Of a stretch of DNA of 64,000 bases, positions 7,606-16,530 are shown piece by piece; positions within the stretch are counted from its first letter, which is position 1, and each line of letters begins with the position of its first letter. The position numbers and the translations under genes were made by a program. The notes beneath the pieces are model-generated. The model was not told the origin of the DNA and made no database searches. It worked only from the letters and a program-made list of their open reading frames with translations. Origin of the DNA: Idiomarina aquatica (GTDB taxonomy: Bacteria; Pseudomonadota; Gammaproteobacteria; Enterobacterales; Alteromonadaceae); NCBI RefSeq assembly GCF_004362895.1, contig NZ_SNXI01000011.1:1-64000 (forward strand), read 5' to 3'.

Positions 7606-8634
7606 CGCAATGCCTACACCAAAGCGAGTTTGCTTGTGGTTGTAGTCAATCAGGCTCTCGCCGTATCCGGTGAATAAGCTGGTGTAGCCGGTAAATTTAC
7701 CCCACAGCGGGAAGGTCCAGTTAATTTCTGCCGACCCGCGGCCCGTGTCTATGGCATGCCGGATGCGGAAAATATATTCAAAGTCACCGTCATTATATGC
7801 GGTCGAGAATTCGTAATTGCCGACGTAATCCTCAATATTTGGGTTGTCGTCACCACTAGACTGCAAGGGGTCTTCTTTAGCGTCCTCTTGTAATCTGATC
7901 CAGGGCTTAAAGGAAAACACCCAATCACCGTCTTCGACCACAAATTGTGCATAAAACCGGTTCCAGCTGCGCGATAAAGGCTGGCTGCGTCCGTTAGAGA
8001 GATGTTCCGCACCAAATGCTATTGCTGTATTGGTGCCAAAAGGATGCCACCCGGTCGGTGTTGCGTACACAAACTCGGGCATATAATTGGTTTCCCGGAA
8101 AGGCTTAGAAATTTCATCAGAGTATACCTGCCACCAGGATTGTACTGTGAAGCCAAAAAAGAGGCGGTCATTTTCAAATAACAAACTGTCTTTAATTAGC
8201 GGCACTTTAAAGCTTAACTGAACTTTAGCTTCGAGATCTTCAAGATTTTGTTCGTAACCTTCAACGTCTGCGTATTGCAGACGGTTAATGTTGTTGCTTG
8301 TTAGCACTGGCAGTATGTAATTACGTCGATGAGGCGTTAGTACATAGGGATCGAATTCAGTCAGTTGCTCACTGCGCATTCGCTCGGTTAGTGCCCCCGG
8401 CTTATCTTCCACCGCATCGACCTGAACTACCTCTTCGCTGTCTGTAGAGTTCTCGACTCGAGCGAGCGATTTTTCGCACCAGGCTTTAATCTCCGCTACG
8501 GTAACATCCTCATCGGCACTTTGGAGCCGTTCAAGCAAACACTGCTGTTGTTCGTTTTGTTGGGCGCCTGCCTGTAGTGAAAATAATGCAAGTGCTCCTG
8601 CAGTAACTGAGAGGTAAAGACGGGTTAGGCTCAT
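7588..8634 (-). CDS. pldA: Outer membrane phospholipase A1 (OMPLA)
   Basis: 348 residues. A signal peptide ends near LQAGA. An extra 100-residue acidic region precedes the 12-stranded barrel, which begins around FDPYVLTPHRRNYILP. Catalytic residues are in EHLSNGRSQPLSRSWNR (the His-x-Ser pair and the downstream Asn). The protein ends with the alternating pattern and a hydrophobic terminus typical of barrels. OMPLA hydrolyses phospholipids that reach the outer leaflet when the outer membrane is disturbed. Start ATG has AAGGGA upstream. Confidence 0.9.
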   Translation of the reverse strand: MSLTRLYLSVTAGALALFSLQAGAQQNEQQQCLLERLQSADEDVTVAEIKAWCEKSLARVENSTDSEEVVQVDAVEDKPGALTERMRSEQLTEFDPYVLTPHRRNYILPVLTSNNINRLQYADVEGYEQNLEDLEAKVQLSFKVPLIKDSLLFENDRLFFGFTVQSWWQVYSDEISKPFRETNYMPEFVYATPTGWHPFGTNTAIAFGAEHLSNGRSQPLSRSWNRFYAQFVVEDGDWVFSFKPWIRLQEDAKEDPLQSSGDDNPNIEDYVGNYEFSTAYNDGDFEYIFRIRHAIDTGRGSAEINWTFPLWGKFTGYTSLFTGYGESLIDYNHKQTRFGVGIALNNIL

Positions 8635-8678
8635 TAAGTCATCCCTTTAGCAAATCGGTGCAGTTAAGTAATAAGTTT

Positions 8679-8696
8679 ACCAAGCCTAAGCTTGGT
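8679..8696. repeat. Short perfect hairpin upstream of pldA
   Basis: ACCAAGC and GCTTGGT pair perfectly over 7 bp with loop CTAA. It lies 45 nt upstream of the pldA start, between pldA and the divergent signalling gene. There is no T-run on either side, so it is not a terminator. It could be part of the pldA leader RNA or a regulator site. Confidence 0.4.
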
Positions 8697-8815
8697 GTCT
8701 ATCGACTAATACGTTGCGGTAAACGCATTGTGATCATTTTACGTAAGTTTTACCTTAACGTTATGCTATGCTTCGCGATTAATTGAACGGTATAAAAGAG
8801 AAGGTAGGTAACGCG

Positions 8816-11539
8816 TTGCTGAACATTTGGCAAATCAAAACTACGATGATTCGTTTATTTGACCAGTTACCGCTTTACGTGCGCTTTGGGCTGGCTTTTC
8901 TACTGCCCGTGTTGGTCATTGCCTGGGTTACTGCCAGTAACATTCTCCAATTAGGCACGTCGGTGAGTCAAATCGATCGCTTGAAAAGCAACCTCGCGTT
9001 GACTGTTGATGCCGGGCAGTTAGTTGGTAACTTGCAGGATGAACGAGACTATAGTGTTCTGCGGCTAAAAACGGGTGCTGCTGCCTTCGGGCAGCGTTTA
9101 CAAGAGAGCCAACAGCGAACGGACACTGTCTTAGCCGATTTAGAACAACGTCTCGACAGTACCACCCCGGCGCATCGACAAAGCGCCACCTACAAAAACT
9201 TATCTGAAATTCTGCGCGACCTGTCACAACTAAAAGAAATACGTAGTCAGATCACTACAGCGACGATAAACAGCAACGAAGTCATCGCGTTTTACAGCAA
9301 GCCGATAGCCGCTTTTAATGACCAAATTAGTCGATTATCACGGGATGTTTCAGCCCCCCGGTTTGCGCGGCAATTGAATGCGTATTTTATCCTCAACCGG
9401 TTACGCGAGTTACTTGGTCAGGAGCGCGCTTTGCTTGGTGTCGCTATCGCTGAGCAGCAATTAAACTCGATTGATTTGCGCGATCTTGTTTATTTGGCAG
9501 GTCGACAAAAGAGTTTATTGGTAGGGCTACAAAATCAGACACAGCTGGCAGACGTGATCAATTTACAGTCAGTGGCAACAAACTTGCGAGAGCAGATACT
9601 GGAGTCGGAAAATCCGCAAGCATTATTAAGCCAGACCAACTTAGAGAACTGGTATCAACGCCAATCGCGACTGATCGCGCAAGTGAAGCAAGTAGAACAG
9701 CAGATTATCGCTAACTTAGAGCAACAATCAGCGGCACAGTATACTGCAGCAAAAGGCGAGTTGTGGCGTTATGCTGTTATTTCGCCACTTGCATTAGTTG
9801 TCAGTCTGTTCCTCGCTTTACTTATTTTGCGCTTTGTAAAACGTCGTCTAGTGCTGTCAGACAAGGTGTTTAACCACAGCCATGACCGTATAACTGTCAG
9901 CGATGCAAACGGACGTATCGTTGACGTCAACCCTGCTTTTTCGCGAATGACCGGTTACAGCAAGCAAGAAGTGTTGGGGAAAAATCCGCGATTTTTACAA
10001 TCCGGACGCCAGGACAAGGCGTTCTACAAAGCTATGTGGGATCGTATCCTGCGTGAGGGCTATTGGCAGGGAGAGCTGTGGAATCGTCGCAAGGACGGCG
10101 AACTATACGCGGAACAATCGTCAATTAGCGCCATTCGTAATGAGCATGGCACGATACAGAACTTCATTTCGGTTTCTTCAGATGTTACCGAGCGCGCTGA
10201 AGCTCATCAGCGAGAACTAGAACATCAGGCCTATCACGATGCTTTGACCGGACTACCGAATCTCATGCTGGTACGGGATCGCCTGGAACATGCAATTAAC
10301 TTAGCCAACCGAGATACCAAATCAGTGGTTGTGGCGTCGCTTGATATTGATAACTTTAAAGCGATTAATGCACGTTTCGGTCATGTCATCGGCGATAAAA
10401 CAATCGAGTGCATGGCTAGTCGGCTTAATCATTTGCTACGCAGCGGGGACACCCTGGGGCGAGTCACCGGCGATGAATTTATCTTCATTCTGGAGGGCCA
10501 CTGCGATACTTCAGTAATCAATAATTTGCTTGAGCGTATCCGTGAGGAAACTTCAGCGCCAATGTCTATTGATGGTCGAACTTTGCAAATTACCGCGAGT
10601 ATCGGCGCGACCGCTTATCCTAATGATAAACACGATGCGGACACTTTGATTCGCCATGCGACTCAGGCCCTGCATATGGCTAAGCGTAAAGGTCGTGACC
10701 AGGTTAATTGGTTTGATGCGGAGCGCGAGCGTGAACAAACTCAGTTAACTCAACTGATCAAAAAGCTCCGTCGTGCAATGGAACACAAAGAACTGATTTT
10801 GTATTACCAACCCAAGGTTGATATGAAACGGTGTCAAGTTGTTGGCGTTGAAGCCCTGCTGCGTTGGCAGAAAGCGGATGGCACACTGGTACCGCCGGGC
10901 GACTTTTTACCTCACATAGAGCAGCATCCTTTTTCGATAGAGGTTGGTGACTTCGTGATTGAACAAGCATTAACGCAAATGGAAGCATGGCGTAAGGCCG
11001 GCTTGAAGCTGCCGGTAAGCGTTAATGTCAGTGCGTTGCAGTTACTAGACCAGCGGTTTGTTGAAGCGTTAGTGACACATTTACGCAATCATCCCAAGGT
11101 CGAGCCCGCTGACTTTGAAATAGAAATTCTTGAAAGTGCGGCTATTGGCAAGATCAACGAAGCTGCAAAAGTAATTGAACGCTGTAAAGCGCTTGGCGTG
11201 AGTGTTTCATTAGACGATTTTGGTACCGGATATGCCGCTCTGGACTACCTAAAAAGATTACCTGCGCAAACATTAAAAATTGATCAAAGCTTTGTGCGCG
11301 ATATGCAGGGCGACGATACCGACATGACTATTGTAAAAGGTATCATGGGTTTAGCGGATGCTTTTGGCTTTAACGTGATTGCAGAGGGTGTGGAAACCCC
11401 CGAGCAGGGTCGTCTTCTGGTCGCTTTGGGCTGCGATATAGGCCAGGGCTACGGCATTGCCAGGCCTATGCCGGCAACGGATGTACACGACTGGGTAAGT
11501 AACTGGAATTGCCCATCTGACTGGCAGTTTCACGGATGA
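8816..11539 (+). CDS. Membrane c-di-GMP signalling protein: NIT-PAS-GGDEF-EAL
   Basis: About 907 residues from TTG 8816, preferred because AAGG/AGG lies 8-15 nt upstream; TTG 8783 is a longer alternative without a ribosome-binding site. Parts: TM helix (about 25-45), periplasmic helical region resembling the nitrate/nitrite-sensing NIT domain (LQDERDYSVLRL, GQERALLGVAI), TM helix (about 315-335), PAS (about 350-460), GGDEF and EAL. The GGDEF motif reads TGDEF and is preceded by an inhibitory-site RSGD. The EAL domain keeps EALLRW, the asparagine of VNVSA and DDFGTG, so phosphodiesterase activity is likely; cyclase activity is uncertain. Ligand sensing by the NIT region is inference. Confidence 0.85.
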   Translation: MLNIWQIKTTMIRLFDQLPLYVRFGLAFLLPVLVIAWVTASNILQLGTSVSQIDRLKSNLALTVDAGQLVGNLQDERDYSVLRLKTGAAAFGQRLQESQQRTDTVLADLEQRLDSTTPAHRQSATYKNLSEILRDLSQLKEIRSQITTATINSNEVIAFYSKPIAAFNDQISRLSRDVSAPRFARQLNAYFILNRLRELLGQERALLGVAIAEQQLNSIDLRDLVYLAGRQKSLLVGLQNQTQLADVINLQSVATNLREQILESENPQALLSQTNLENWYQRQSRLIAQVKQVEQQIIANLEQQSAAQYTAAKGELWRYAVISPLALVVSLFLALLILRFVKRRLVLSDKVFNHSHDRITVSDANGRIVDVNPAFSRMTGYSKQEVLGKNPRFLQSGRQDKAFYKAMWDRILREGYWQGELWNRRKDGELYAEQSSISAIRNEHGTIQNFISVSSDVTERAEAHQRELEHQAYHDALTGLPNLMLVRDRLEHAINLANRDTKSVVVASLDIDNFKAINARFGHVIGDKTIECMASRLNHLLRSGDTLGRVTGDEFIFILEGHCDTSVINNLLERIREETSAPMSIDGRTLQITASIGATAYPNDKHDADTLIRHATQALHMAKRKGRDQVNWFDAEREREQTQLTQLIKKLRRAMEHKELILYYQPKVDMKRCQVVGVEALLRWQKADGTLVPPGDFLPHIEQHPFSIEVGDFVIEQALTQMEAWRKAGLKLPVSVNVSALQLLDQRFVEALVTHLRNHPKVEPADFEIEILESAAIGKINEAAKVIERCKALGVSVSLDDFGTGYAALDYLKRLPAQTLKIDQSFVRDMQGDDTDMTIVKGIMGLADAFGFNVIAEGVETPEQGRLLVALGCDIGQGYGIARPMPATDVHDWVSNWNCPSDWQFHG

Positions 11540-11637
11540 TTAACACGGCGTGATGTGGTAAAACAAATTTCGTTACAAATTATGCCTGAGGATAAACTTA
11601 TTTTTGGTTAACCTTGAGGTTTTAGGCGGAACATACA

Positions 11638-12819
11638 ATGAGTTCGAAGTCGATTAATGTTGTAGAGTCGGTCATTTCGCCCATTTCTTACGATCAGTTT
11701 TTCGATGAATTTTTTGGTCAAAAGCCGCTGGTGCTGACGGAAGAAAACGCAGCACGTTTAAAGCTAGCCGGCGAAAACCCACGTCAACAATTGCTTAGTG
11801 ACTTTAAGCGCTATGCGCCAACTCTGACTAGTCATTCCCGCTCACCCAAAGGCCCCGCGCCTACTCCACGGGCTGTTGATGATGCTGATGCCTTCTATGC
11901 CCTGATAAATGAATACTTTAGTGGGGGGTATACTATTCGTATCCCTGAGGTTACCGAGTTGTCGGATGCCTTAACGCGTTTTACACGCTCACTGGAAGTG
12001 CAAACTCAATCTGAAGTTGGTGTGGTTGTATTCTGGAGTGAGGCGGGAGCCGCGGCTCCCATACATTATGATGATGTTGACGTTATTGTGGTGCAGCTGG
12101 AAGGAACTAAAAGGTGGTTTATCTCTAAAGACCGCCCTGTATACCCAAACAAGTGGAAATTTGCTGGTGAAACACCGCCGCAAATGAAGGACTATCACAC
12201 TGTAGATGTAAAACCCGGTGATCTGATCTATATACCGAGAGGGACTGCGCATACGGTGCAGTCGACATCGGAGTCAATTCACATTGCGATTGGTTTTGTT
12301 CCTGTAACTATCAGAGACGCTATCAATGCCGCGCTGGATCATTATTCTGATTTAAACAAGCCAGTACGCATGGGGTTAGGATCGCGTGCAGATTGCCTGA
12401 CGGCCAACACAGACCAGCGGAGAGTTATGGAGCAGATCCGGGAACACCTGAGTGGGTTGAGCGATGCCTGCAAAGCAGACGATTTTATCAAGGCTGCATT
12501 AAGCCGCCGCAAAACTAGAATGATTCGCGACCTGCCAAAATTACCAAGTGGTAAGGCGATAAATTCATTAGACTTAAATACCCGGGTTAGACACCACCCG
12601 CTTGCCATCTGTGAGATAACCGTAACGGAACAAATCGTAGATTTCTGCCAGCCTGGTGAGCAGATTCTAATTCATTTAGGTGCCAGAGAGAGTGTTGAGT
12701 TTATTGCCAATACAGATGAGTTTCGGGTAAAAGATATTCCCGGCGGGCTGGAAGATGCGGTTAAACTCGCGCTGGCACAACGCTTCTTACAAAGTGGTTT
12801 TCTGGTGCTTGCTGACTAA
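11638..12819 (+). CDS. JmjC/cupin-4 type Fe(II)/2-oxoglutarate oxygenase
   Basis: 393 residues. The double-stranded beta-helix core spans about residues 100-235. Metal ligands are visible as H143-Y-D145 and the distal H205 in RGTAHTV; a lysine in GTKRWFISK may bind 2-oxoglutarate. The C-terminal 150 residues look like a separate winged-helix-like region as in the ribosomal oxygenases, but the N-terminus does not match E. coli RoxA (YcfD) as I remember it. The substrate (protein or small molecule) is not known. It follows the NIT-PAS-GGDEF-EAL gene by 98 nt and overlaps no neighbour; the convergent yhiN-like gene ends 1 nt away. Confidence 0.75.
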   Translation: MSSKSINVVESVISPISYDQFFDEFFGQKPLVLTEENAARLKLAGENPRQQLLSDFKRYAPTLTSHSRSPKGPAPTPRAVDDADAFYALINEYFSGGYTIRIPEVTELSDALTRFTRSLEVQTQSEVGVVVFWSEAGAAAPIHYDDVDVIVVQLEGTKRWFISKDRPVYPNKWKFAGETPPQMKDYHTVDVKPGDLIYIPRGTAHTVQSTSESIHIAIGFVPVTIRDAINAALDHYSDLNKPVRMGLGSRADCLTANTDQRRVMEQIREHLSGLSDACKADDFIKAALSRRKTRMIRDLPKLPSGKAINSLDLNTRVRHHPLAICEITVTEQIVDFCQPGEQILIHLGARESVEFIANTDEFRVKDIPGGLEDAVKLALAQRFLQSGFLVLAD

Positions 12820-12820
12820 A

Positions 12821-14002
12821 TTACAGTGCCTCTGCTGCGGCATAGGCACTGGCCCAGGCCCATTGAAAGTTATAACCACCGAGCCAGCCGGTAACGTCTA
12901 CTACTTCGCCAATAAAGTAAAGCCCGGGCTGCAACTTGCTCTCCATCGTTTTAGAACTTACTTCGTCAACATTGACACCGCCCAGAGTGACCTCTGCAGT
13001 GCGGTAGCCCTCGGTGCCATTGGGTTTTAACTGCCAATTGTTCAGCTGGCTCGCAATTGCGTTGAACGTTGCTTTGTTGATATCTGCCAGACGTTTGTCG
13101 CCCGGCCAGTTAAACTCATCAATGAGAGCGATCGCTAATCGTTTAGGAAATGCATTTTGCAATAACGTTGATAATTGCATTTTGGGGTTATTGTGTTGAC
13201 TCGACTGCAGCCAGTCCAGCGCATCAGTGTCGGGCATTAAATTAATACTGACCGGCTCGCCCGGTTGCCAGTAAGAGGAAATTTGTAGCACCGCAGGGCC
13301 ACTTACGCCACGATGCGTAAACAACATAGCCTCTCGGAAGTAGCCATCACCACTGGCCGCAGTAACAGGTACGGAGATACCAGAAACTTCACCGAACCGT
13401 TGTTTTTGTTCTTCATGGAGGGTGAACGGAACCAGCCCTGCGCGCACAGGAATAATCGAGTGGCCGAACTGTTCGGCAATCTGATAACCAAATGGCGTTG
13501 CGCCAAGTTTCGGCATGGATAGACCACCGCAAGCTACCACTAATTGTTTGGCATTATAATCGCCGGCGCTGGTTGTTAATTTATAGCACTGATCGTATTC
13601 AACAGCTGTTATGTCGGTTCGTAACTGTACTTTGGCACCGTGCTCCGCGCATTCATCCAACAGCATCCTGACGATGTCTTTGGCGGAGTTATCACAGAAT
13701 AACTGGCCTAAGGTTTTTTCGTGATACGGAATTTTGTAGCGATCGACCAGTGCGATAAAGTCCCACTGGGTGTAACGACTCAGGGCTGATTTACAAAAAT
13801 GCGGATTGCTGGATAGATAATTTTCGGGGCTTGCGTATAAATTCGTGAAGTTGCAGCGTCCGCCTCCGGAAATAAGTATTTTTTTTCCCGCTTGTTTAGC
13901 GTGATCAAGCAGCAGTACGTTTTTGCCACGGCGGGCCGCGTTTGCTGCGCAATGCAGGCCGGCGGCACCTGCGCCAATAATAATCGTGTCGTACTGCTGC
14001 AT
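12821..14002 (-). CDS. YhiN/HI0933-family flavoprotein
   Basis: 393 residues, the usual length for this NAD(P)/FAD-dependent oxidoreductase family (E. coli YhiN, also named BaiN/RdsA-like). The FAD motif GAGAAGLHCA is at the N-terminus, ISGGGRCNFTN follows at about residue 45, and the C-terminus has TLGGVNVDEVSS and GEVVDVTGWLGGYN, both characteristic. The reaction is not established for most members. It is the last gene of a tight minus-strand series dam-GNAT-rsmJ-peroxiredoxin. Confidence 0.88.
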   Translation of the reverse strand: MQQYDTIIIGAGAAGLHCAANAARRGKNVLLLDHAKQAGKKILISGGGRCNFTNLYASPENYLSSNPHFCKSALSRYTQWDFIALVDRYKIPYHEKTLGQLFCDNSAKDIVRMLLDECAEHGAKVQLRTDITAVEYDQCYKLTTSAGDYNAKQLVVACGGLSMPKLGATPFGYQIAEQFGHSIIPVRAGLVPFTLHEEQKQRFGEVSGISVPVTAASGDGYFREAMLFTHRGVSGPAVLQISSYWQPGEPVSINLMPDTDALDWLQSSQHNNPKMQLSTLLQNAFPKRLAIALIDEFNWPGDKRLADINKATFNAIASQLNNWQLKPNGTEGYRTAEVTLGGVNVDEVSSKTMESKLQPGLYFIGEVVDVTGWLGGYNFQWAWASAYAAAEAL

Positions 14003-14007
14003 CGGGT

Positions 14008-14487
14008 TTATTTCAGTTTTTCTAATACGTATTCAGCTTTGCTGACTTCGAATTGCTTGTCATCTTCTACAAACAAGTGCTCAACGACGCCATCCTCAAT
14101 AACCATGGCATATCGTTTAGAGCGGATACCGCCAAACGCGCCTGTGTCTGTGGCTAAACCTAAGGCTTCGCTAAAAGCACCGTTACCATCAGATAATAAC
14201 CGAACCTGATCTCCGATCCCCAAGGAATCACCCCAGGCTTTCATTACAAAAGCATCGTTCACAGCCAGGCAGTTAATGCTCTGAACCCCAGCTTTTTTAA
14301 GGGCTTCGGCATTTTCGACATAGCCTGGCAGATGCTTCTCCGAACAGGTCGGAGTAAATGCGCCGGGTACGGCGAACAGTACGTGACGTCCTTTGGCAAA
14401 AATCTCGCGCGGGTCATAATGCTGAATACCTAAGTCACCTTTACTGGTAAGCGCGCCGTTCGGAATTTGGTCATTTTCTTTAATCAT
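14008..14487 (-). CDS. Peroxiredoxin 5 family (AhpC/TSA-type) peroxidase
   Basis: 159 residues. The peroxidatic cysteine is in PGAFTPTCSEKHLPGY, the Prx5 signature, and the SKRYAMVIEDG segment follows. A second conserved cysteine (SINCLAVND) is in the position of the family's structural Cys. No glutaredoxin domain is fused. It reduces hydrogen peroxide or alkyl hydroperoxides using glutathione/glutaredoxin or thioredoxin. The start overlaps the rsmJ stop by 4 nt, so translation is probably coupled. Confidence 0.9.
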   Translation of the reverse strand: MIKENDQIPNGALTSKGDLGIQHYDPREIFAKGRHVLFAVPGAFTPTCSEKHLPGYVENAEALKKAGVQSINCLAVNDAFVMKAWGDSLGIGDQVRLLSDGNGAFSEALGLATDTGAFGGIRSKRYAMVIEDGVVEHLFVEDDKQFEVSKAEYVLEKLK

Positions 14488-15155
14488 TTGTCGAATCCTT
14501 GATTGATATAAATATCGAAACGATGCTTTTTACTGGTTAACTGCTGGTTTGGTTCATTACCATTCAAAAACGGTGCTGAATTAGGGCGTTTTACGACTAC
14601 ACGGTAACGCGCAACGCTTAAAGCCGGCTGCAACAGGTCATCGGCATCCAGGTCACTGCCAACCAGTTGCTGAAACATCTGCATATCTTTTTTAACCTGC
14701 GCCTTGCGTTTACCGGTTTTTGGATACATCGGATCCAGATAAACCACATCCGCCGCATTGTGCTCAACTTCGTTAATACTCGATACGTCCAGAAGGTTTA
14801 GCCGCTTTGCTGCTTCGCCAATAGCGTCAGACTTTGCTTGTGCGCGGGCCAGCGCGTCATTAAGCAAAGCCCGCACGTATGGCTGGCGCTCAATCAGCAA
14901 TACCTGACAGCCAAAACCAGCCATCACCATAGCATCTCGTGCCAAGCCGGCGGTAGCATCGATAACAGACGGTTGACGCTTACCGGTGATTCCTACAGCG
15001 CGGGCAATGGCCTCTGATTTTAACGCACTATGCTGCGCGCGATAGGCACTTTTACCCTTATGAAAATCAATAATTAATGGCTGAAACCTGGGCTCATCTA
15101 ACCAAACAAGGGCAAGACCATTATCGGTTTGTTGTAGCTCAAAGCCAACGCTCAT
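14484..15155 (-). CDS. rsmJ: 16S rRNA (guanine-1516-N2)-methyltransferase
   Basis: 223 residues. The SAM-binding motif I is DATAGLARDAMVMAGFG and the catalytic-type motif is VVYLDPMYP. Both match RsmJ (YhiQ), which methylates G1516 of 16S rRNA. It overlaps the upstream GNAT gene by one base and the downstream peroxiredoxin gene by four, forming a compact operon. Confidence 0.93.
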   Translation of the reverse strand: MSVGFELQQTDNGLALVWLDEPRFQPLIIDFHKGKSAYRAQHSALKSEAIARAVGITGKRQPSVIDATAGLARDAMVMAGFGCQVLLIERQPYVRALLNDALARAQAKSDAIGEAAKRLNLLDVSSINEVEHNAADVVYLDPMYPKTGKRKAQVKKDMQMFQQLVGSDLDADDLLQPALSVARYRVVVKRPNSAPFLNGNEPNQQLTSKKHRFDIYINQGFDK

Positions 15156-15595
15156 TAACGCTCCATATCAATATGAGGAATACCGTCTTCAAGATATTCG
15201 TCGCCGATGGGCTTAAACCCGAAGTCTTTATAAAATTGCAGTAAATAGACTTGCGCGCCAACCCGTATTGGCGCATTGCTACAGCGCTGCTCAAGATAAT
15301 CAATGGCGCGTTGCATGAGTTCGCGGCCGAGCCCTGTGCGGCGCACAGACTGTGCGGTCAACACCCGTCCGATGCGGGAGTAGCTCTGGCTATCGTTAGC
15401 TTGGTATAACCTCGCATAGGCTATCATCTGGGCATCATCAGAGCGTGCAAATAAGTGCTCGGCTTGCTCGTCTTCACCGTCTGCATCTAAATACGGACAG
15501 TTTTGTTCAACAACAAAGACGTCCTGGCGTAACTTCAGCAATTGGTATAGCTGCCGCAAAGATAGTTCGTCAAAGGTACGTAAAAACCAATTCAT
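15155..15595 (-). CDS. ElaA-like GNAT acetyltransferase
   Basis: 146 residues. N-terminal LRQLYQLLKLRQDVFVVEQNCPY is the ElaA hallmark, and the acetyl-CoA loop appears as RRTGLGRELM at about 95-104. Substrate is unknown. It overlaps dam by 4 nt on one side and rsmJ by 1 nt on the other. Confidence 0.85.
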   Translation of the reverse strand: MNWFLRTFDELSLRQLYQLLKLRQDVFVVEQNCPYLDADGEDEQAEHLFARSDDAQMIAYARLYQANDSQSYSRIGRVLTAQSVRRTGLGRELMQRAIDYLEQRCSNAPIRVGAQVYLLQFYKDFGFKPIGDEYLEDGIPHIDMER

Positions 15596-16473
15596 GTGCC
15601 CACTTTCTTAATCTGTTTAGAAATTGGAATAACCTTTCCTGCTGTGGAGGCTGTTAGGGTGCCTGAATACAATGCTAACAACTCTTTTACCGGCTTCCTG
15701 CCATCAGCCTTCTGGCTAATACTCCGGGCAACGGATAATTGGCTTATCGTTGCCGGCTCATACAGCGCTCGCGTCAACGGCGTGTCGTGATTACTTATTA
15801 GTACAGGTATTTGTCTTTTACAAGCCGCTCGCAGTGCATGCCGAGCTAACTCGCTTTGGTCACCCAGTCCAAAACCACCGGTTGCATAACTGGTAAAGTT
15901 TGATGCCTGAACCAGCGGTGCATAGGGCGGATCGCAATAAATCACATCACCTTTGCGGGCGCGGCGAAAAACATGCTCAAATGAGTGACAAATAAATTTG
16001 GCTCGCTTTGCTTTTTCAGCAAAAAACTCTAATTCGGCTTCGGGAAAATAGGGCTTACGGTAATCGCCAAATGGCACATTAAATATACCTTTGCTGTTAT
16101 AGCGGCAAAGTCCGTTATAACCATGGCGATTCATATATAAGAACAACAGCGAACGGTAATAAGGATCGGCACTGGCATTAAACTCTGCGCGCAGTGCGTA
16201 ATAAACATCGGCTTGGTTGTTACGCGCAGTAAACAGCTTTTTGGCGTCCTGAATAAAGGTTTTGGGACGGCGTTTTACAAACTGGTACAGGGTGATGAGA
16301 TCGGCATTTATGTCGTTCAGCAGATAACTTTCGTAGTCCGTATTCAAAAATACAGATCCTGCACCGACAAAGGGTTCGATGAGCTTTTTACCGTGCGGCA
16401 ACTGATTTTTTATGGGATTGATAAGAGAGTACTTACCGCCCGCCCATTTTAAAAAAGCCCTGTTCTTTTTCAT
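15592..16473 (-). CDS. dam: DNA adenine methyltransferase (GATC)
   Basis: 293 residues, slightly longer than E. coli Dam. Motif I is FLKWAGGKYSLI at the N-terminus, motif IV is DPPYAP with D181-P-P-Y184, and the target-recognition region includes NRHGYNGLCRYNSKG. It methylates adenine in GATC, controlling mismatch repair strand choice and replication timing. The location after aroK-aroB-damX is the conserved one. The Shine-Dalgarno AAAGG, 7 nt before the ATG, lies inside the 3' arm of a perfect hairpin (see that feature), which suggests low or damX-coupled translation. Confidence 0.95.
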   Translation of the reverse strand: MKKNRAFLKWAGGKYSLINPIKNQLPHGKKLIEPFVGAGSVFLNTDYESYLLNDINADLITLYQFVKRRPKTFIQDAKKLFTARNNQADVYYALRAEFNASADPYYRSLLFLYMNRHGYNGLCRYNSKGIFNVPFGDYRKPYFPEAELEFFAEKAKRAKFICHSFEHVFRRARKGDVIYCDPPYAPLVQASNFTSYATGGFGLGDQSELARHALRAACKRQIPVLISNHDTPLTRALYEPATISQLSVARSISQKADGRKPVKELLALYSGTLTASTAGKVIPISKQIKKVGT

Positions 16474-16476
16474 TTG

Positions 16477-16520
16477 CCGGCCTTTGGTGAATCTTAACGC
16501 TAGTGTACCCCAAAGGCCGG
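16477..16520 (-). promoter_or_regulatory. Inverted repeat hiding the dam ribosome-binding site
   Basis: On the minus strand CCGGCCTTTGG (16520-16510) and CCAAAGGCCGG (16487-16477) pair perfectly over 11 bp around a 22-nt loop. The 3' arm contains the dam AAAGG and ends three bases before the dam ATG. The 5' arm starts about 10 nt after the damX stop. No T-run follows, so it is not an intrinsic terminator. A ribosome finishing damX would be expected to disturb the 5' arm; this coupling is inference. Confidence 0.75.
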
Positions 16521-16530
16521 GTGATGAAAA

